A model generated the notes under the pieces. That model did no database searches. It had not been told where the DNA came from and worked only from the letters and a program-made list of their open reading frames with translations. The translations under genes were made by a program, and so were the position numbers. A DNA stretch of 64,000 nt, taken from positions 3,567,370-3,631,369 of the forward strand of contig NC_020055.1 of assembly GCF_000331025.1 (NCBI RefSeq), in the 5' to 3' direction. This document shows positions 24,820-33,697 of the stretch, in pieces. How positions within the stretch are numbered: the stretch's first letter is position 1; each line of letters begins with the position of its first letter. This DNA comes from Maridesulfovibrio hydrothermalis AM13 = DSM 14728. GTDB taxonomy: Bacteria; Desulfobacterota; Desulfovibrionia; Desulfovibrionales; Desulfovibrionaceae.

Positions 24820-27489
24820 TTAATGCGCCTGCGCCCAGTTACGGCCAAGGCCGAGATCTACTTTAAGCGGTACGACAAGAGATGTTACGCTTTGCATATC
24901 CTCCTGCAACAGCTTTCCGATTTCCTCAATAGATTCCTCAGGGCCTTCAACGAGCAGTTCATCATGAATTTGCAGAATCAGCCTGCCGCCCAGATGTTTT
25001 ATCTCCTGATTATCAGCAACTTTGATCATTGCCATCTTGATAATATCCGCGGCGCTGCCCTGAATTACGGTATTGATAGCCTGCCTTCTGGCCTGAGAAA
25101 TAATCTGCGGACTTTTGGAATGAAGCTCGGGAAGCAGTCTTCTGCGCCCGGAGAGAGTTGTGACGTAGCCCTTATCACGCCCCTGCTCTACTACGGAATC
25201 ATAAAATTCTTTCAGCACGCCGAGTTTTTCAAAATATTTAGCTATAAATTCCTTGGCCTCGTTAAGCTTGATGCCCAGTTCCTGAGAAAGTTTCTGAGGC
25301 CCCATGCCGTATATCAGGCCGAAATTGATAGTCTTGGCATTACCGCGTTCATCTCTGGTGATGTCCGCAGGATCTCTATCAAAAAGAAGCGCAGCAGTGC
25401 GTGAATGGATATCTTCATCCTGTTCAAAAGCTGAAACAAGGGTCGGATCACCGGAAAAATGAGCCAGCACGCGCAGCTCTACCTGTGAATAGTCCGCAGC
25501 AGCGAGGCGCATTCCCTCTCCGGCAGTAAAACAGGCACGCATACGCTTGCCCTGTTCTCCCCGGATGGGAATGTTCTGTAAATTAGGTCCGGAACTGGAA
25601 AGACGTCCGGTTGCTGTTGCAAGCTGGTTGAAATTTGTATGAATACGACCATCAGGTCCAACCAGCTTAGGAAGCGGTTCGAGATAAGTGGAGCGTAATT
25701 TCTCCATCTTTCTGAACTCAAGAATATCGGTGATAATCTCATGCTGTCCGGATAATTTTTCTAGCACGGAGTTGGCAGTGGAAAGCGCACCTTTGGGAGT
25801 TTTTCCACCGGGTTTAAGGCCCAGTTTTTCAAAAAGGATAGTGCTCATCTGCTGGCTTGAACGAATATTGAAAGGCTCTTCGGCGCGTTCATGAATTGCT
25901 TTAGTCAGCTCGGCGACACGTTCGCTGACTTCTTTTAAGAACTGTGCAAATGATTCAAGATCAATGGTGATCCCTGCTTCCTCCATATCTGCAAGGACGG
26001 GAATCAGCGGAATTTCGAGGCTGTCGATCAAATCCTCCAGCCCGGCGGAACGCACTCTCGGACCAAGCACATGCATAAGAGCGAGAGCGGCCATGCCCTG
26101 CGCATCAGGATGAACTTCATCCACAGCGTCAGGCAGTTCATCTCCTGCATAAAGCATGGAACGCAACCTGTCCCACGCATAGTTACGCTCTTCCGGATTA
26201 AGCAGATAAGCTGTAAGGCTCAAGTCAAACCAGCGGTCAAGGGCAATACCCTGCCATGCACGATCAAAACGGATAAAAGATTTCACATCAGCGACAGCAA
26301 CGGTTTTAGCGGATTTAAGCTTTGCAACCAGCTCGGCTACGTCCGCTTTGTACATCCATTCATCGCCATCTATACCGATAAAATATGTTTTTCCTTCACG
26401 TACAAGTCCGACTTCCTTGGCCGTAAAGTCAGGTAAATCGGCAGCAGATTCTGCTTTTTTTACCTCAAGCCTGCTTTCGGGGTCTGAGCACACAGGAATG
26501 GATTCGCCGAAAAGAGACAATTGCCCCGAGTCAGCTTTTTTTGACTTGGAAGCGGAAGATGCGCCTCTTTTACCAGATTTGACAGGCTCGCTCCCATCAG
26601 GGAAGGGAAATACTGTTTTAGCATCTCTAACCAATGAGCGAAATTCGTAAGTGGTCAGATAGTCAGCCACAGCTTGATTGTCGACAGGTGCAAGCTTCAT
26701 GTCCTCCATGTTCAGCGACTTGCAACTGTCAAGCTTAAGTCTGGTCAGTTCACGGTACATGAACATATTTTCCAGCTCATCCTTCATCTTTTTCTTAATA
26801 TTGGGTTGCAGCTTCTCATAGTTGTCACGAATATCTTCAAGCGTGGGATACTTAGCCATAAGCTTTGTCGCCGTAACTTTACCAACCCCGGGCACTCCGG
26901 GAATGTTATCAGCGGAGTCGCCTATGAGGGCCTGAAAATCAGCCCACTGACCAGGATCAAAACCGGTAGCTTCTTTAAAGTCGGCAAGGGAGGTAACCTT
27001 TTCGCTACGTCCGGCCGGATCCCACATATAGACATTGTCATCAAGGCATTGCTTGAGATCTTTATCAGCCCCGAGAATAATTACCGGCCGCTCTGATTTA
27101 TACCGTGCTGCAAGTGATGCGATGCAGTCATCCGCCTCTTCACCTTGCGAAACAACAAGCGGAATGCCTAGAATCTCCATAGCTTCCTTGAGCGGTTCTA
27201 CCTGACAGCGCAAATCATCGGGCATAGGCGGACGCTGAGCTTTATATTGATCAAAAAGCTCATGACGAAAATTCATACCCTTTCCATCCAGCATGAACAC
27301 CAGATATTTAGGTTTCTCTTCTTTTAAGACTTTGAGCAGAACCCGCAGGACATAAAACAAAGCATTGGTCGGAACCCCGTCCGAACGTTTAAGGTCCGGA
27401 TAGGCATGAAAACCGCGATAGAAAAATGCAGACCCGTCTATGAGATACAGCGGATCACCTTCAAAATTCAATTTATCTCTGAGTGACAT
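24820..27489 (-). CDS. polA: DNA polymerase I PolA without recognisable proofreading residues
   Basis: 889 residues. The N-terminal 5'-3' flap nuclease (LYLIDGSAFFYRGFHAY; GDSADNIPGVPGVG) occupies ~1-290. A Ser/Lys-rich linker leads to a 3'-5' exonuclease-like region (~330-500) in which the DTE metal ligands of E. coli PolA cannot be found; the equivalent stretch reads KEVGLVREGKTYFIGIDGDE. The polymerase domain is intact: motif A DYSQVELRVLAHFSGD, motif B RGNAKTINFGLIYGM, motif C LQIHDELLVEGP. It therefore should fill gaps and remove primers but probably cannot proofread, as in Bacillus and Thermus PolA. It lies 46 bases after the DHH gene and ends at a strong terminator. Confidence 0.95.
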   Translation of the reverse strand: MSLRDKLNFEGDPLYLIDGSAFFYRGFHAYPDLKRSDGVPTNALFYVLRVLLKVLKEEKPKYLVFMLDGKGMNFRHELFDQYKAQRPPMPDDLRCQVEPLKEAMEILGIPLVVSQGEEADDCIASLAARYKSERPVIILGADKDLKQCLDDNVYMWDPAGRSEKVTSLADFKEATGFDPGQWADFQALIGDSADNIPGVPGVGKVTATKLMAKYPTLEDIRDNYEKLQPNIKKKMKDELENMFMYRELTRLKLDSCKSLNMEDMKLAPVDNQAVADYLTTYEFRSLVRDAKTVFPFPDGSEPVKSGKRGASSASKSKKADSGQLSLFGESIPVCSDPESRLEVKKAESAADLPDFTAKEVGLVREGKTYFIGIDGDEWMYKADVAELVAKLKSAKTVAVADVKSFIRFDRAWQGIALDRWFDLSLTAYLLNPEERNYAWDRLRSMLYAGDELPDAVDEVHPDAQGMAALALMHVLGPRVRSAGLEDLIDSLEIPLIPVLADMEEAGITIDLESFAQFLKEVSERVAELTKAIHERAEEPFNIRSSQQMSTILFEKLGLKPGGKTPKGALSTANSVLEKLSGQHEIITDILEFRKMEKLRSTYLEPLPKLVGPDGRIHTNFNQLATATGRLSSSGPNLQNIPIRGEQGKRMRACFTAGEGMRLAAADYSQVELRVLAHFSGDPTLVSAFEQDEDIHSRTAALLFDRDPADITRDERGNAKTINFGLIYGMGPQKLSQELGIKLNEAKEFIAKYFEKLGVLKEFYDSVVEQGRDKGYVTTLSGRRRLLPELHSKSPQIISQARRQAINTVIQGSAADIIKMAMIKVADNQEIKHLGGRLILQIHDELLVEGPEESIEEIGKLLQEDMQSVTSLVVPLKVDLGLGRNWAQAH

Positions 27490-27535
27490 TTAGTGCCTTG
27501 GGGCCAAGCCCTGCGAATTTATAATGAAATGACAA

Positions 27536-28531
27536 TTAGATACGTTTTATGGCTTTTCTTTTGCCTTTGGTCAGCTTCTTAACCACAAAAGATTCCGGAT
27601 CAGCACCTTCTAAGACTTCAAGCTTGATTTCAGCGCGTGCTGCGGCCTTGTGTCCACCGGCCGAGCCAATATCACTGAACAATTTGGCAGCCATAAGTCC
27701 CATATCTTTGCGCATACCGTCGCCCCTGAAAATAACCACAAGGGTATCCTGATAAATTCCGGAAACAACATCCCATGACACGCCGTGAACCCGCATGAAA
27801 AAATCCGCAAGAATAACCAGTGTATCCGGATTTTCAACCTTACCAAGATGGGAATACAAACCGGGACCGATACGGCGCAGATTATAAAAAGCCCGCGAAA
27901 AATATCTAAGCCAGTCAGGATGGATTTCACTACGTGTTATGCGTTTGATCAGATCCATATCAGCATACTTGGTCAGATATCTGAAGGCTTTGACATCGTC
28001 ATCAATAAAAGGACGTTCAAAACTCTGGGTGTCGGTCTTAATACCGTAAAGAAGTGCTGTGGCAAGAAATTTGGCCGGACGAATTTTCAGGTTGTAAAGG
28101 TACTCGGTCAGCATCGTGCTGTTGGAACCGTATTCGGGCCTGATATCTGTGAACTCTGCATGCGGATATGGTTCCGGCGGCAGAGGATGGTGGTCAATGA
28201 CCACAGAAAATTTTACATCTTCAAAGTCCGGATGATGGTGAGGCTGGGAGTCAATGATGGCAAATTTATCGTACTGGGCCACCAGTGTCGGAATCATTCT
28301 CTGGGCCGGAATCCGCAAATAGTGGATCATGGCAAGGTTATCGAGGCGTTTAACCTCGTTAATGTGGGCAATGCCCACCGCGTCAACCCTGCGTCCGATA
28401 ATACGCTTAAAAGCCATGGCGCAAGCCAGGGAATCCGGGTCGGCATTTACTACAACAAGCCACCGCTCATCCTTTTTACAAAGGGAGAGCAATTCCTGAA
28501 GGCGATCTTCAAGCTGTTTAAAATAAGCCAT
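27536..28531 (-). CDS. DHH/DHHA1 family phosphoesterase (NrnA/exopolyphosphatase-like)
   Basis: 331 residues. The metal-binding motifs of the DHH family are visible: NADPDSLACA near 29, AIIDSQP near 94, and VIDHHPLP at 111-118. The C-terminal DHHA1 domain carries GSAGGHKAAARAEI. Relatives degrade short RNA oligonucleotides, pAp or cyclic dinucleotides; the substrate here is not determined, though c-di-nucleotide-rich neighbours make nanoRNA or pGpG turnover an attractive guess. It starts 2 bases after the cobU stop and is followed by polA. Confidence 0.85.
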   Translation of the reverse strand: MAYFKQLEDRLQELLSLCKKDERWLVVVNADPDSLACAMAFKRIIGRRVDAVGIAHINEVKRLDNLAMIHYLRIPAQRMIPTLVAQYDKFAIIDSQPHHHPDFEDVKFSVVIDHHPLPPEPYPHAEFTDIRPEYGSNSTMLTEYLYNLKIRPAKFLATALLYGIKTDTQSFERPFIDDDVKAFRYLTKYADMDLIKRITRSEIHPDWLRYFSRAFYNLRRIGPGLYSHLGKVENPDTLVILADFFMRVHGVSWDVVSGIYQDTLVVIFRGDGMRKDMGLMAAKLFSDIGSAGGHKAAARAEIKLEVLEGADPESFVVKKLTKGKRKAIKRI

Positions 28532-28533
28532 AA

Positions 28534-29040
28534 TTACTTCTTCAGGGTCAGGGGCAACCCTGCGGCCACAAGATACGCTTCATCAGCGATTGCGGCTATT
28601 GAACGGTTGAGTGATCCGAGACTTCTGACAAAGCCGCGTACCTCACGTGACATGGCAAGAGGACCTAGTCCCACTTCACACGACACCAAAACAACATCCG
28701 GCCCTTTCCATTCAGATAAAAGCCGGACAACCTCCCCGATAATCTGTTCTCCGTCTGCATGTTGCGAGCAGGAAAACAGCCAGAAATCAAGACTGTCCAC
28801 CAATATGTGGTCGTAGTCTTTTTCAGCCCTGATCAAGACCCCATGCAAGTCTTCTCCGGCTTCAAGCACCGGAATAGAAGGGTCTCTTTCTTTGCGGTGA
28901 TCCATAATCTGCCTGCGAAAAGCCATGTCACGGGCTTTCCCGGTAGCGATAAAGCACTTTGTGCCCGGATATTTTGCAAAAACTTCAAGAGCATAGTCAG
29001 ATTTTCCCGACTTATTGCCCCCAAGTATAAATGTAATCAA
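28534..29040 (-). CDS. cobU: CobU-type adenosylcobinamide kinase/guanylyltransferase
   Basis: 168 residues. It phosphorylates adenosylcobinamide and transfers GMP, preparing the nucleotide loop of cobamides. The P-loop is GGNKSGKS at 7-14, His48 in MDHRKERD corresponds to the guanylylated His, and HILVDSLDFWL plus LVSCEVGLGPL match the CobU core. It overlaps nothing but sits 2 bases before the DHH gene and 108 bases after the CbiR-like gene, so salvage or remodelling of cobamides is a likely shared function. Confidence 0.9.
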   Translation of the reverse strand: MITFILGGNKSGKSDYALEVFAKYPGTKCFIATGKARDMAFRRQIMDHRKERDPSIPVLEAGEDLHGVLIRAEKDYDHILVDSLDFWLFSCSQHADGEQIIGEVVRLLSEWKGPDVVLVSCEVGLGPLAMSREVRGFVRSLGSLNRSIAAIADEAYLVAAGLPLTLKK

Positions 29041-29148
29041 GATATCTCCTAATACAAAAATACAAAATCGAGAAAAACTTCCCTCTTCCTACTCTATTTT
29101 CACCAAACACTGCAACCACAAGAAAAATTTCACAAAGTAACGGGCCGA

Positions 29149-29901
29149 TTATTCGCCCGAACAACATTCCTTTAAGAATTGCAATGAGTTGAAAAAACCT
29201 TTTTCCTCGAAAACTTCAATAGTAACTGTCCCGCCGTCAGATAAAATATCAAGTAAAGTCTTCATCATTTTTTTTCCGCTCCCGTCCAGCAGCTCAAGAC
29301 TTTCGTGCCGGCCTTTAGCACCGGGAGCATTGAGATGCACCATGGAAACCATGCCTGCAAGATCTTTATGCTTAAGCAGGTCTTGCTGTGCGTAGGATAG
29401 TATGTGTCCAAGATCAAGACATATTTTAAAACCACAATTTCTAATGGTGGTCACCTGCTCCAGAAGACTGTTTTCCTTAATATTTTCGAACAGTATTTTC
29501 CCAGACTTTATGCTACCTCCTTTAAGTCCCGCCGCGAATTCACAGATCAGCACATCCGCATCAGGCCCGGCTTGCGGAGGATGGATAACGTGACAGGTTG
29601 GATTCAAATGAGCAGCCAGATCATTAAGCGCAAGCACAATTTCTGCAACTTTCAACCCGCCTTCATGCCACGGCAGGTCAAGCGGGTGGTGAATATGAAA
29701 AGAAAGTCCGGTATCAATAAGCTCCGCGGGAAGATCCACTTCAGTATAGGCAAGACAGGATCGTGCTTCAAAAAAAAGCAGTGCGACCTCATCTACTTTT
29801 CCGGCAAGGTAATAGCAATTGTCAGCAACGGTTCCGGGGACAACCCATGAAGGCGCAGCCAACTCTAATTGAGAATTAAACTCATTCAAAAAACTGGACA
29901 T
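29149..29901 (-). CDS. TIM-barrel protein resembling cobamide-remodelling hydrolase CbiR
   Basis: 250 residues from the ATG at 29901 (GGCGG upstream; a GTG at 29952 is the alternative). It is of the AP endonuclease 2/xylose isomerase TIM-barrel type, with metal-ligand-like residues in FHIHHPLDLPWHEGG, CLDLGHILSY, SMVHLNAPG and TIEVFEE. CbiR enzymes have this fold and cut the nucleotide loop of cobamides to yield cobinamide phosphate, which CobU-dependent steps then reuse; the adjacent cobU supports the call. Other sugar-phosphate isomerase-like functions remain possible. Confidence 0.65.
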   Translation of the reverse strand: MSSFLNEFNSQLELAAPSWVVPGTVADNCYYLAGKVDEVALLFFEARSCLAYTEVDLPAELIDTGLSFHIHHPLDLPWHEGGLKVAEIVLALNDLAAHLNPTCHVIHPPQAGPDADVLICEFAAGLKGGSIKSGKILFENIKENSLLEQVTTIRNCGFKICLDLGHILSYAQQDLLKHKDLAGMVSMVHLNAPGAKGRHESLELLDGSGKKMMKTLLDILSDGGTVTIEVFEEKGFFNSLQFLKECCSGE

Positions 29902-30042
29902 TTTTGCCGCCTGCAATAAATATTTATTAATCGTGAAAGCAGTAACTCTCACAACAAACCGCTCTGAAACAATTTTAAATTTCAGGCATAATTTTTGCTT
30001 TATTATTTAGTAATCAATTCAATTATGTCGGAGAACGTGAAA

Positions 30043-30189
30043 ATGAAAAGGGTCAGAAATTTTTTTCAACACCATTTAAACCCGCTGCACATCTTTTGCA
30101 GACTCAGGGGCGCAGGATTAAGTTCTATCGCAGCCAGAAAGATGTGTATGGTTTATGAAAAAGTGCTTTACAAGGTGTTCCTCCTGTAG
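30043..30189 (+). CDS. Small basic protein, 48 residues
   Basis: Starts at MKRVRNFFQHHLNPLHIFCR, with GGAG 9 bases before the ATG. The frame also opens further upstream (29995) without a ribosome site. The sequence is basic and amphipathic, with evenly distributed residues (HLNPLHIFCRLRGAGLSSIA), not the low-complexity look of a chance frame. It has no membrane segment and no family I can name. It is divergent from the CbiR-like gene. Confidence 0.55.
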   Translation: MKRVRNFFQHHLNPLHIFCRLRGAGLSSIAARKMCMVYEKVLYKVFLL

Positions 30190-30247
30190 CAACGCATCGC
30201 AAAGCTGTTTTCATGCCCAACCGCCCAAAGAGAAAAATCAGGCAGGC

Positions 30248-33200
30248 CTATACATCAAGCAAACTGATCGCCTTCTCTTTCTGGACTTTTCGCGCGACCA
30301 TCGTAGACTTATTCACTTCTTCCGGTAAATTTTTCAAAAACCTTGATATCGGGAGACGAAGCGTGCGTCCGTAAAGCGGTCTTTGCCCTGCATGAGACAG
30401 ATACAGATTCTTCTTGGCTCTGGTCATACCTACGTAAAGCAGTCTGCGTTCTTCTTCTATGTCCTCACCCTTCGCACTGCCGCCGGCTATTTTACCGGTC
30501 AGCACTTCTGTTCCTGCATAGGGAACAATGCCGTCATCGAGTCCTGCAAGAAAAACCGCTTCAAACTCCAGCCCCTTTGCCGCATGCATGGACATGATAC
30601 GAACTTTTTCTGCTTTTCTGCGCACCTGCTCCAGATCATTTTGCATATGAATCCAGTTCAGCAGACCGGACCAGCCGCCATGCTCCTTGTAGCCTTTAAC
30701 CATTTCCCGAAAAGGTTTGCTTTCCCAGAAAAGTTTGTCAAAGGGAGGCATCTCCGTCAAATAAGCAGACAACCTGATCGGCCCCTGCGCAATGATTTTC
30801 TCAGGCACTTCAGGAACTTCTTCATCACTTACTTCGGCAAATCCCAGCATTCTGCGGGCCGCGGCAAGCAGCACTTCAACACGCGGATCATTCCAGAAAG
30901 TTTCCACTTCCGGAACGCTGCATGGGATGCCCTGCCGTCTCAACATACTCTCAATAGGACCGATCACCCCTTTGAAACGTACAAGCACCGCTATATCCCC
31001 GGGAGTAAGCGTGCCGTGCCCCGTTGAATCCCCAAGGCTGTGACTGGTAGCACCTATAAGCTGTTTGATGCGTTCCCCGATCCATGAGGCTTCGCGCGCA
31101 CTGTCCGGAGCAGAGAAAAGGTGCACTTCGGATTTGTATTTTTTAATCGCCCGAAGCTGCGGCGGTTTTTTCAGCACCGAACCAGAGACATCAAGCACAG
31201 CCTGCGCTGAACGGTAATTATCCTCAAGGGTTATTTCTATCAGATCATTCCAGAAAGATTTAAAACGTTGCACCACATCACCGGCAGCTCCCCTGAATCC
31301 GTAGATAGATTGATCCGGATCACCTATGGCGAACAAACCTTCACCATCCTCGCCGCCCAGCTTATGTACTATGGCAAGCTGCAAAGGCGAAAGATCCTGC
31401 ACTTCATCAACCAGAACATTTGTAAAAGAGCGTACATACATATCTGATTTAAGTTCAGCGAGCCAGAATTCGAGCAGGTCAGTATAATCCACCAGATTAT
31501 AATGGTCTTTCTGCCTTGAATAGTTAGCCAGAATCTCCGCCGGACCTTCAGACAGAGGCTCCATAGTTTCACGGGCAAGACAGATACTTTGCCACGCTGC
31601 TTTAAGCCTTGATCCAGTAATATCAGGATTGGCTCTGGCAAATACCCGGCGGGAGGTCTCATCATTTAAAATAATCGGCTCCTGCTCAAAAGAGGAAGTC
31701 CAATACTCAAAAGCAAGAGCGTGCAAAGTGTCGGCGCGGGGCAGAACTTCTTCTTCTCCAAGCATATTTTTCATACGCTCATTCATTTCCTCTGCGGCCT
31801 TACGGGTAAAGGTCAAAGAAAGAATGCGTCTGGCCCGCGTTCCCCGTTCAAGAAGATATTTAATCCGGCCCATCAAAGTCTGAGTTTTGCCTGTGCCCGG
31901 TCCGGCTATGACCAGCACCGGAGCAGGTCCGGCTTCTATGGCGGACCTCTGGGCGGCGTTAAATCTTACGGTTTCCGATTCTTCTTCAACTTCATCAACC
32001 TTGCGAACCTCAGTTTCTACGGCAGAGTTATCAAGATCTCCTTTTTTCTTACGGACCACGATCAGCTTCACACCATTACGAATCTCATCTTTCTCCTGCG
32101 CTGAATACACAGAGATAGTCCCGTACTGCCCGTCAAATCCGGGATTACGGATCACCTGCCCTTCCCGCATTCTGCGGATTCCTTCGGCCAGATGGACGTT
32201 ATGCTTTTTAAGATCCTCAACCGGAACCTTCTGCAAAATAGTAAATTCTGAACCGAAATCTTTGATCAACGGAGAATAAACGTTGAGCACTTTCTTGGTA
32301 TTCGGACCGGTTCCCACCACCTCGGAAATAATCTCTTTAAGCGGCACAAGCGATGAAAAACCCGGCTGACCTTTGGGCTGCACAGGTTCCTCGCGGTCGG
32401 CAAGTTCCAGAACTCTTGAATAAACCCCTCTGGTCAGCGGTTTACCGCAAACAGGACAAATTCCGCCGCGCATTTTTGATTCATGCGGATCAAGCATCAC
32501 TGCGCATTTGCGATGCCCGTCCATGTGATATTTACCTTCTTCGGGAAAGAATTCCACAGTCCCCATAAATTTATGTCCCAGACCTTCACCGCGCAAAGCA
32601 CGATAGATACCTTCATAAGACATATCACCGCTGAAAATATTAGCTTCACGGCCTAGCTTTTCACCGGAATGCGCATCTGAATTGGAGATCATGCGATATT
32701 TGTCAAGGGAGGAGATCAGCCAGTTCATTTCCGGATCAGATGACAGTCCGGTTTCCATGGCGAAAATTTCTGAAGCAAGGTCTCCGTAGCATTCTTCGAC
32801 AGTATCAAAACCTGATTTGGAACCGAAAAGAGAGAACCACGGGGTCCATATATGAGCAGGGACAAGAAAGGCTTTGTCGCTGGTTTCAAGAACTATTTCC
32901 AGCAGGTCTTTACTGTCCAGCCCTAAAATGGGCCGTCCGTCTGAATTCAGGTTGCCTATTGTGTCGAGTTTGGCATTAAATTTTTTAACTGAATCAAGAT
33001 CGGGCATGTAGATAAGGTTATGAACCTTGCGGGTTTTGCCGAATTTTTTATAGATGGAGCTGATTTCGGTCTGAAGCATGAAACGGGTCTGTCCGGCAAA
33101 AGGTCCGTCGACCCAGTCTATCTCATCTTCCAAGCCTTGCGGATCGCGCAGTGACAAAAGCCCCGAGCCGTCCTCAACAAGCTGTTCTTCAATCTCAGCC

Positions 33201-33349
33201 ACCCATTCAGGATGAGTGAAGTCACCGGTCCCGATAACGTCAATTCCTTTAACCCTTGCCCACGCAGCTAAAAGTCGCGGATTAAGAGCTTTGCTGGTGG
33301 CACGTGAAAATCTGGAATGGATATGAAGGTCAGCTATAAATCTTTCCAT
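30248..33349 (-). CDS. EndoQ-like PHP nuclease fused to a UvrD/Rep-type helicase
   Basis: 1033 residues. Residues 1-~400 match the PHP-type endonuclease Q family (TIGR00375-like): ADLHIHSRFSRATSK with His9 and His11, GTGDFTHPEW with Asp43 and His46, MLQTEISS with Glu95, PAHIWTPW with His166, SNSDAHSG with Asp225 and His227, and a zinc site with Cys282, Cys298 and Cys301 (ICPVCGKPL). Residues ~460-1033 are a superfamily 1 helicase: Walker A GPGTGKT (483-489), TFTRKAAEEM, DEVQD (648-652), GDPDQSIYGFRGA, MSMHAAKGLEFEAVF and YVGMTRAKKNLYLSHA. EndoQ nicks 5' of deaminated bases in archaea and some bacteria; here the nick and the unwinding would be in one polypeptide. It is monocistronic. The nuclease assignment is by motif only. 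Confidence 0.85.
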   Translation of the reverse strand: MERFIADLHIHSRFSRATSKALNPRLLAAWARVKGIDVIGTGDFTHPEWVAEIEEQLVEDGSGLLSLRDPQGLEDEIDWVDGPFAGQTRFMLQTEISSIYKKFGKTRKVHNLIYMPDLDSVKKFNAKLDTIGNLNSDGRPILGLDSKDLLEIVLETSDKAFLVPAHIWTPWFSLFGSKSGFDTVEECYGDLASEIFAMETGLSSDPEMNWLISSLDKYRMISNSDAHSGEKLGREANIFSGDMSYEGIYRALRGEGLGHKFMGTVEFFPEEGKYHMDGHRKCAVMLDPHESKMRGGICPVCGKPLTRGVYSRVLELADREEPVQPKGQPGFSSLVPLKEIISEVVGTGPNTKKVLNVYSPLIKDFGSEFTILQKVPVEDLKKHNVHLAEGIRRMREGQVIRNPGFDGQYGTISVYSAQEKDEIRNGVKLIVVRKKKGDLDNSAVETEVRKVDEVEEESETVRFNAAQRSAIEAGPAPVLVIAGPGTGKTQTLMGRIKYLLERGTRARRILSLTFTRKAAEEMNERMKNMLGEEEVLPRADTLHALAFEYWTSSFEQEPIILNDETSRRVFARANPDITGSRLKAAWQSICLARETMEPLSEGPAEILANYSRQKDHYNLVDYTDLLEFWLAELKSDMYVRSFTNVLVDEVQDLSPLQLAIVHKLGGEDGEGLFAIGDPDQSIYGFRGAAGDVVQRFKSFWNDLIEITLEDNYRSAQAVLDVSGSVLKKPPQLRAIKKYKSEVHLFSAPDSAREASWIGERIKQLIGATSHSLGDSTGHGTLTPGDIAVLVRFKGVIGPIESMLRRQGIPCSVPEVETFWNDPRVEVLLAAARRMLGFAEVSDEEVPEVPEKIIAQGPIRLSAYLTEMPPFDKLFWESKPFREMVKGYKEHGGWSGLLNWIHMQNDLEQVRRKAEKVRIMSMHAAKGLEFEAVFLAGLDDGIVPYAGTEVLTGKIAGGSAKGEDIEEERRLLYVGMTRAKKNLYLSHAGQRPLYGRTLRLPISRFLKNLPEEVNKSTMVARKVQKEKAISLLDV

Positions 33350-33697
33350 GGTCTACCGTAATTATCCCATCTGATTTTGTATTGAGGCGCTACGCGCCAT
33401 TGACAGGTGATTTCGCTTCCGGCGGCTAAGAGGTAATTTCCTTTTATAAATCCCTGACAGGACCAAAAGGTAAGCTTTGACACCCCAGTCCCTCTTTAAA
33501 AGCAATAAACGAAACCCATCACCAAAATTTCACCCAACGCACTGAATTAATTTCTATTTTAATTCATTCTTTGTACGTTTCATGAAACATCCAGTTCTGT
33601 TGACAGTACCCCCTGAAAGGTTGGATTGCAAGAAGAGCAGCCCTTTGGTAGACACTTTTTGCAATAAAGTTTTCAATATTAAAATGGAGTAACAAAC
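33350..33697. other. Divergent spacer upstream of the 601-residue gene
   Basis: 348 bases between divergent genes. A short GGCGCTACGCGCC palindrome lies near 33388 and TTGACA at 33600-33605 without a convincing -10. No gene or repeat is supported. Confidence 0.4.

Noticed and set aside
27785-28816. 343-codon plus-strand open frame antisense to the DHH and cobU genes
   Set aside because: It mirrors two well-motifed genes, has no ribosome site or domain, and its composition follows the complement of their codons.
30383-31027. 214-codon plus-strand frame inside the EndoQ-UvrD gene
   Set aside because: It is antisense to conserved helicase motifs and lacks a ribosome site.
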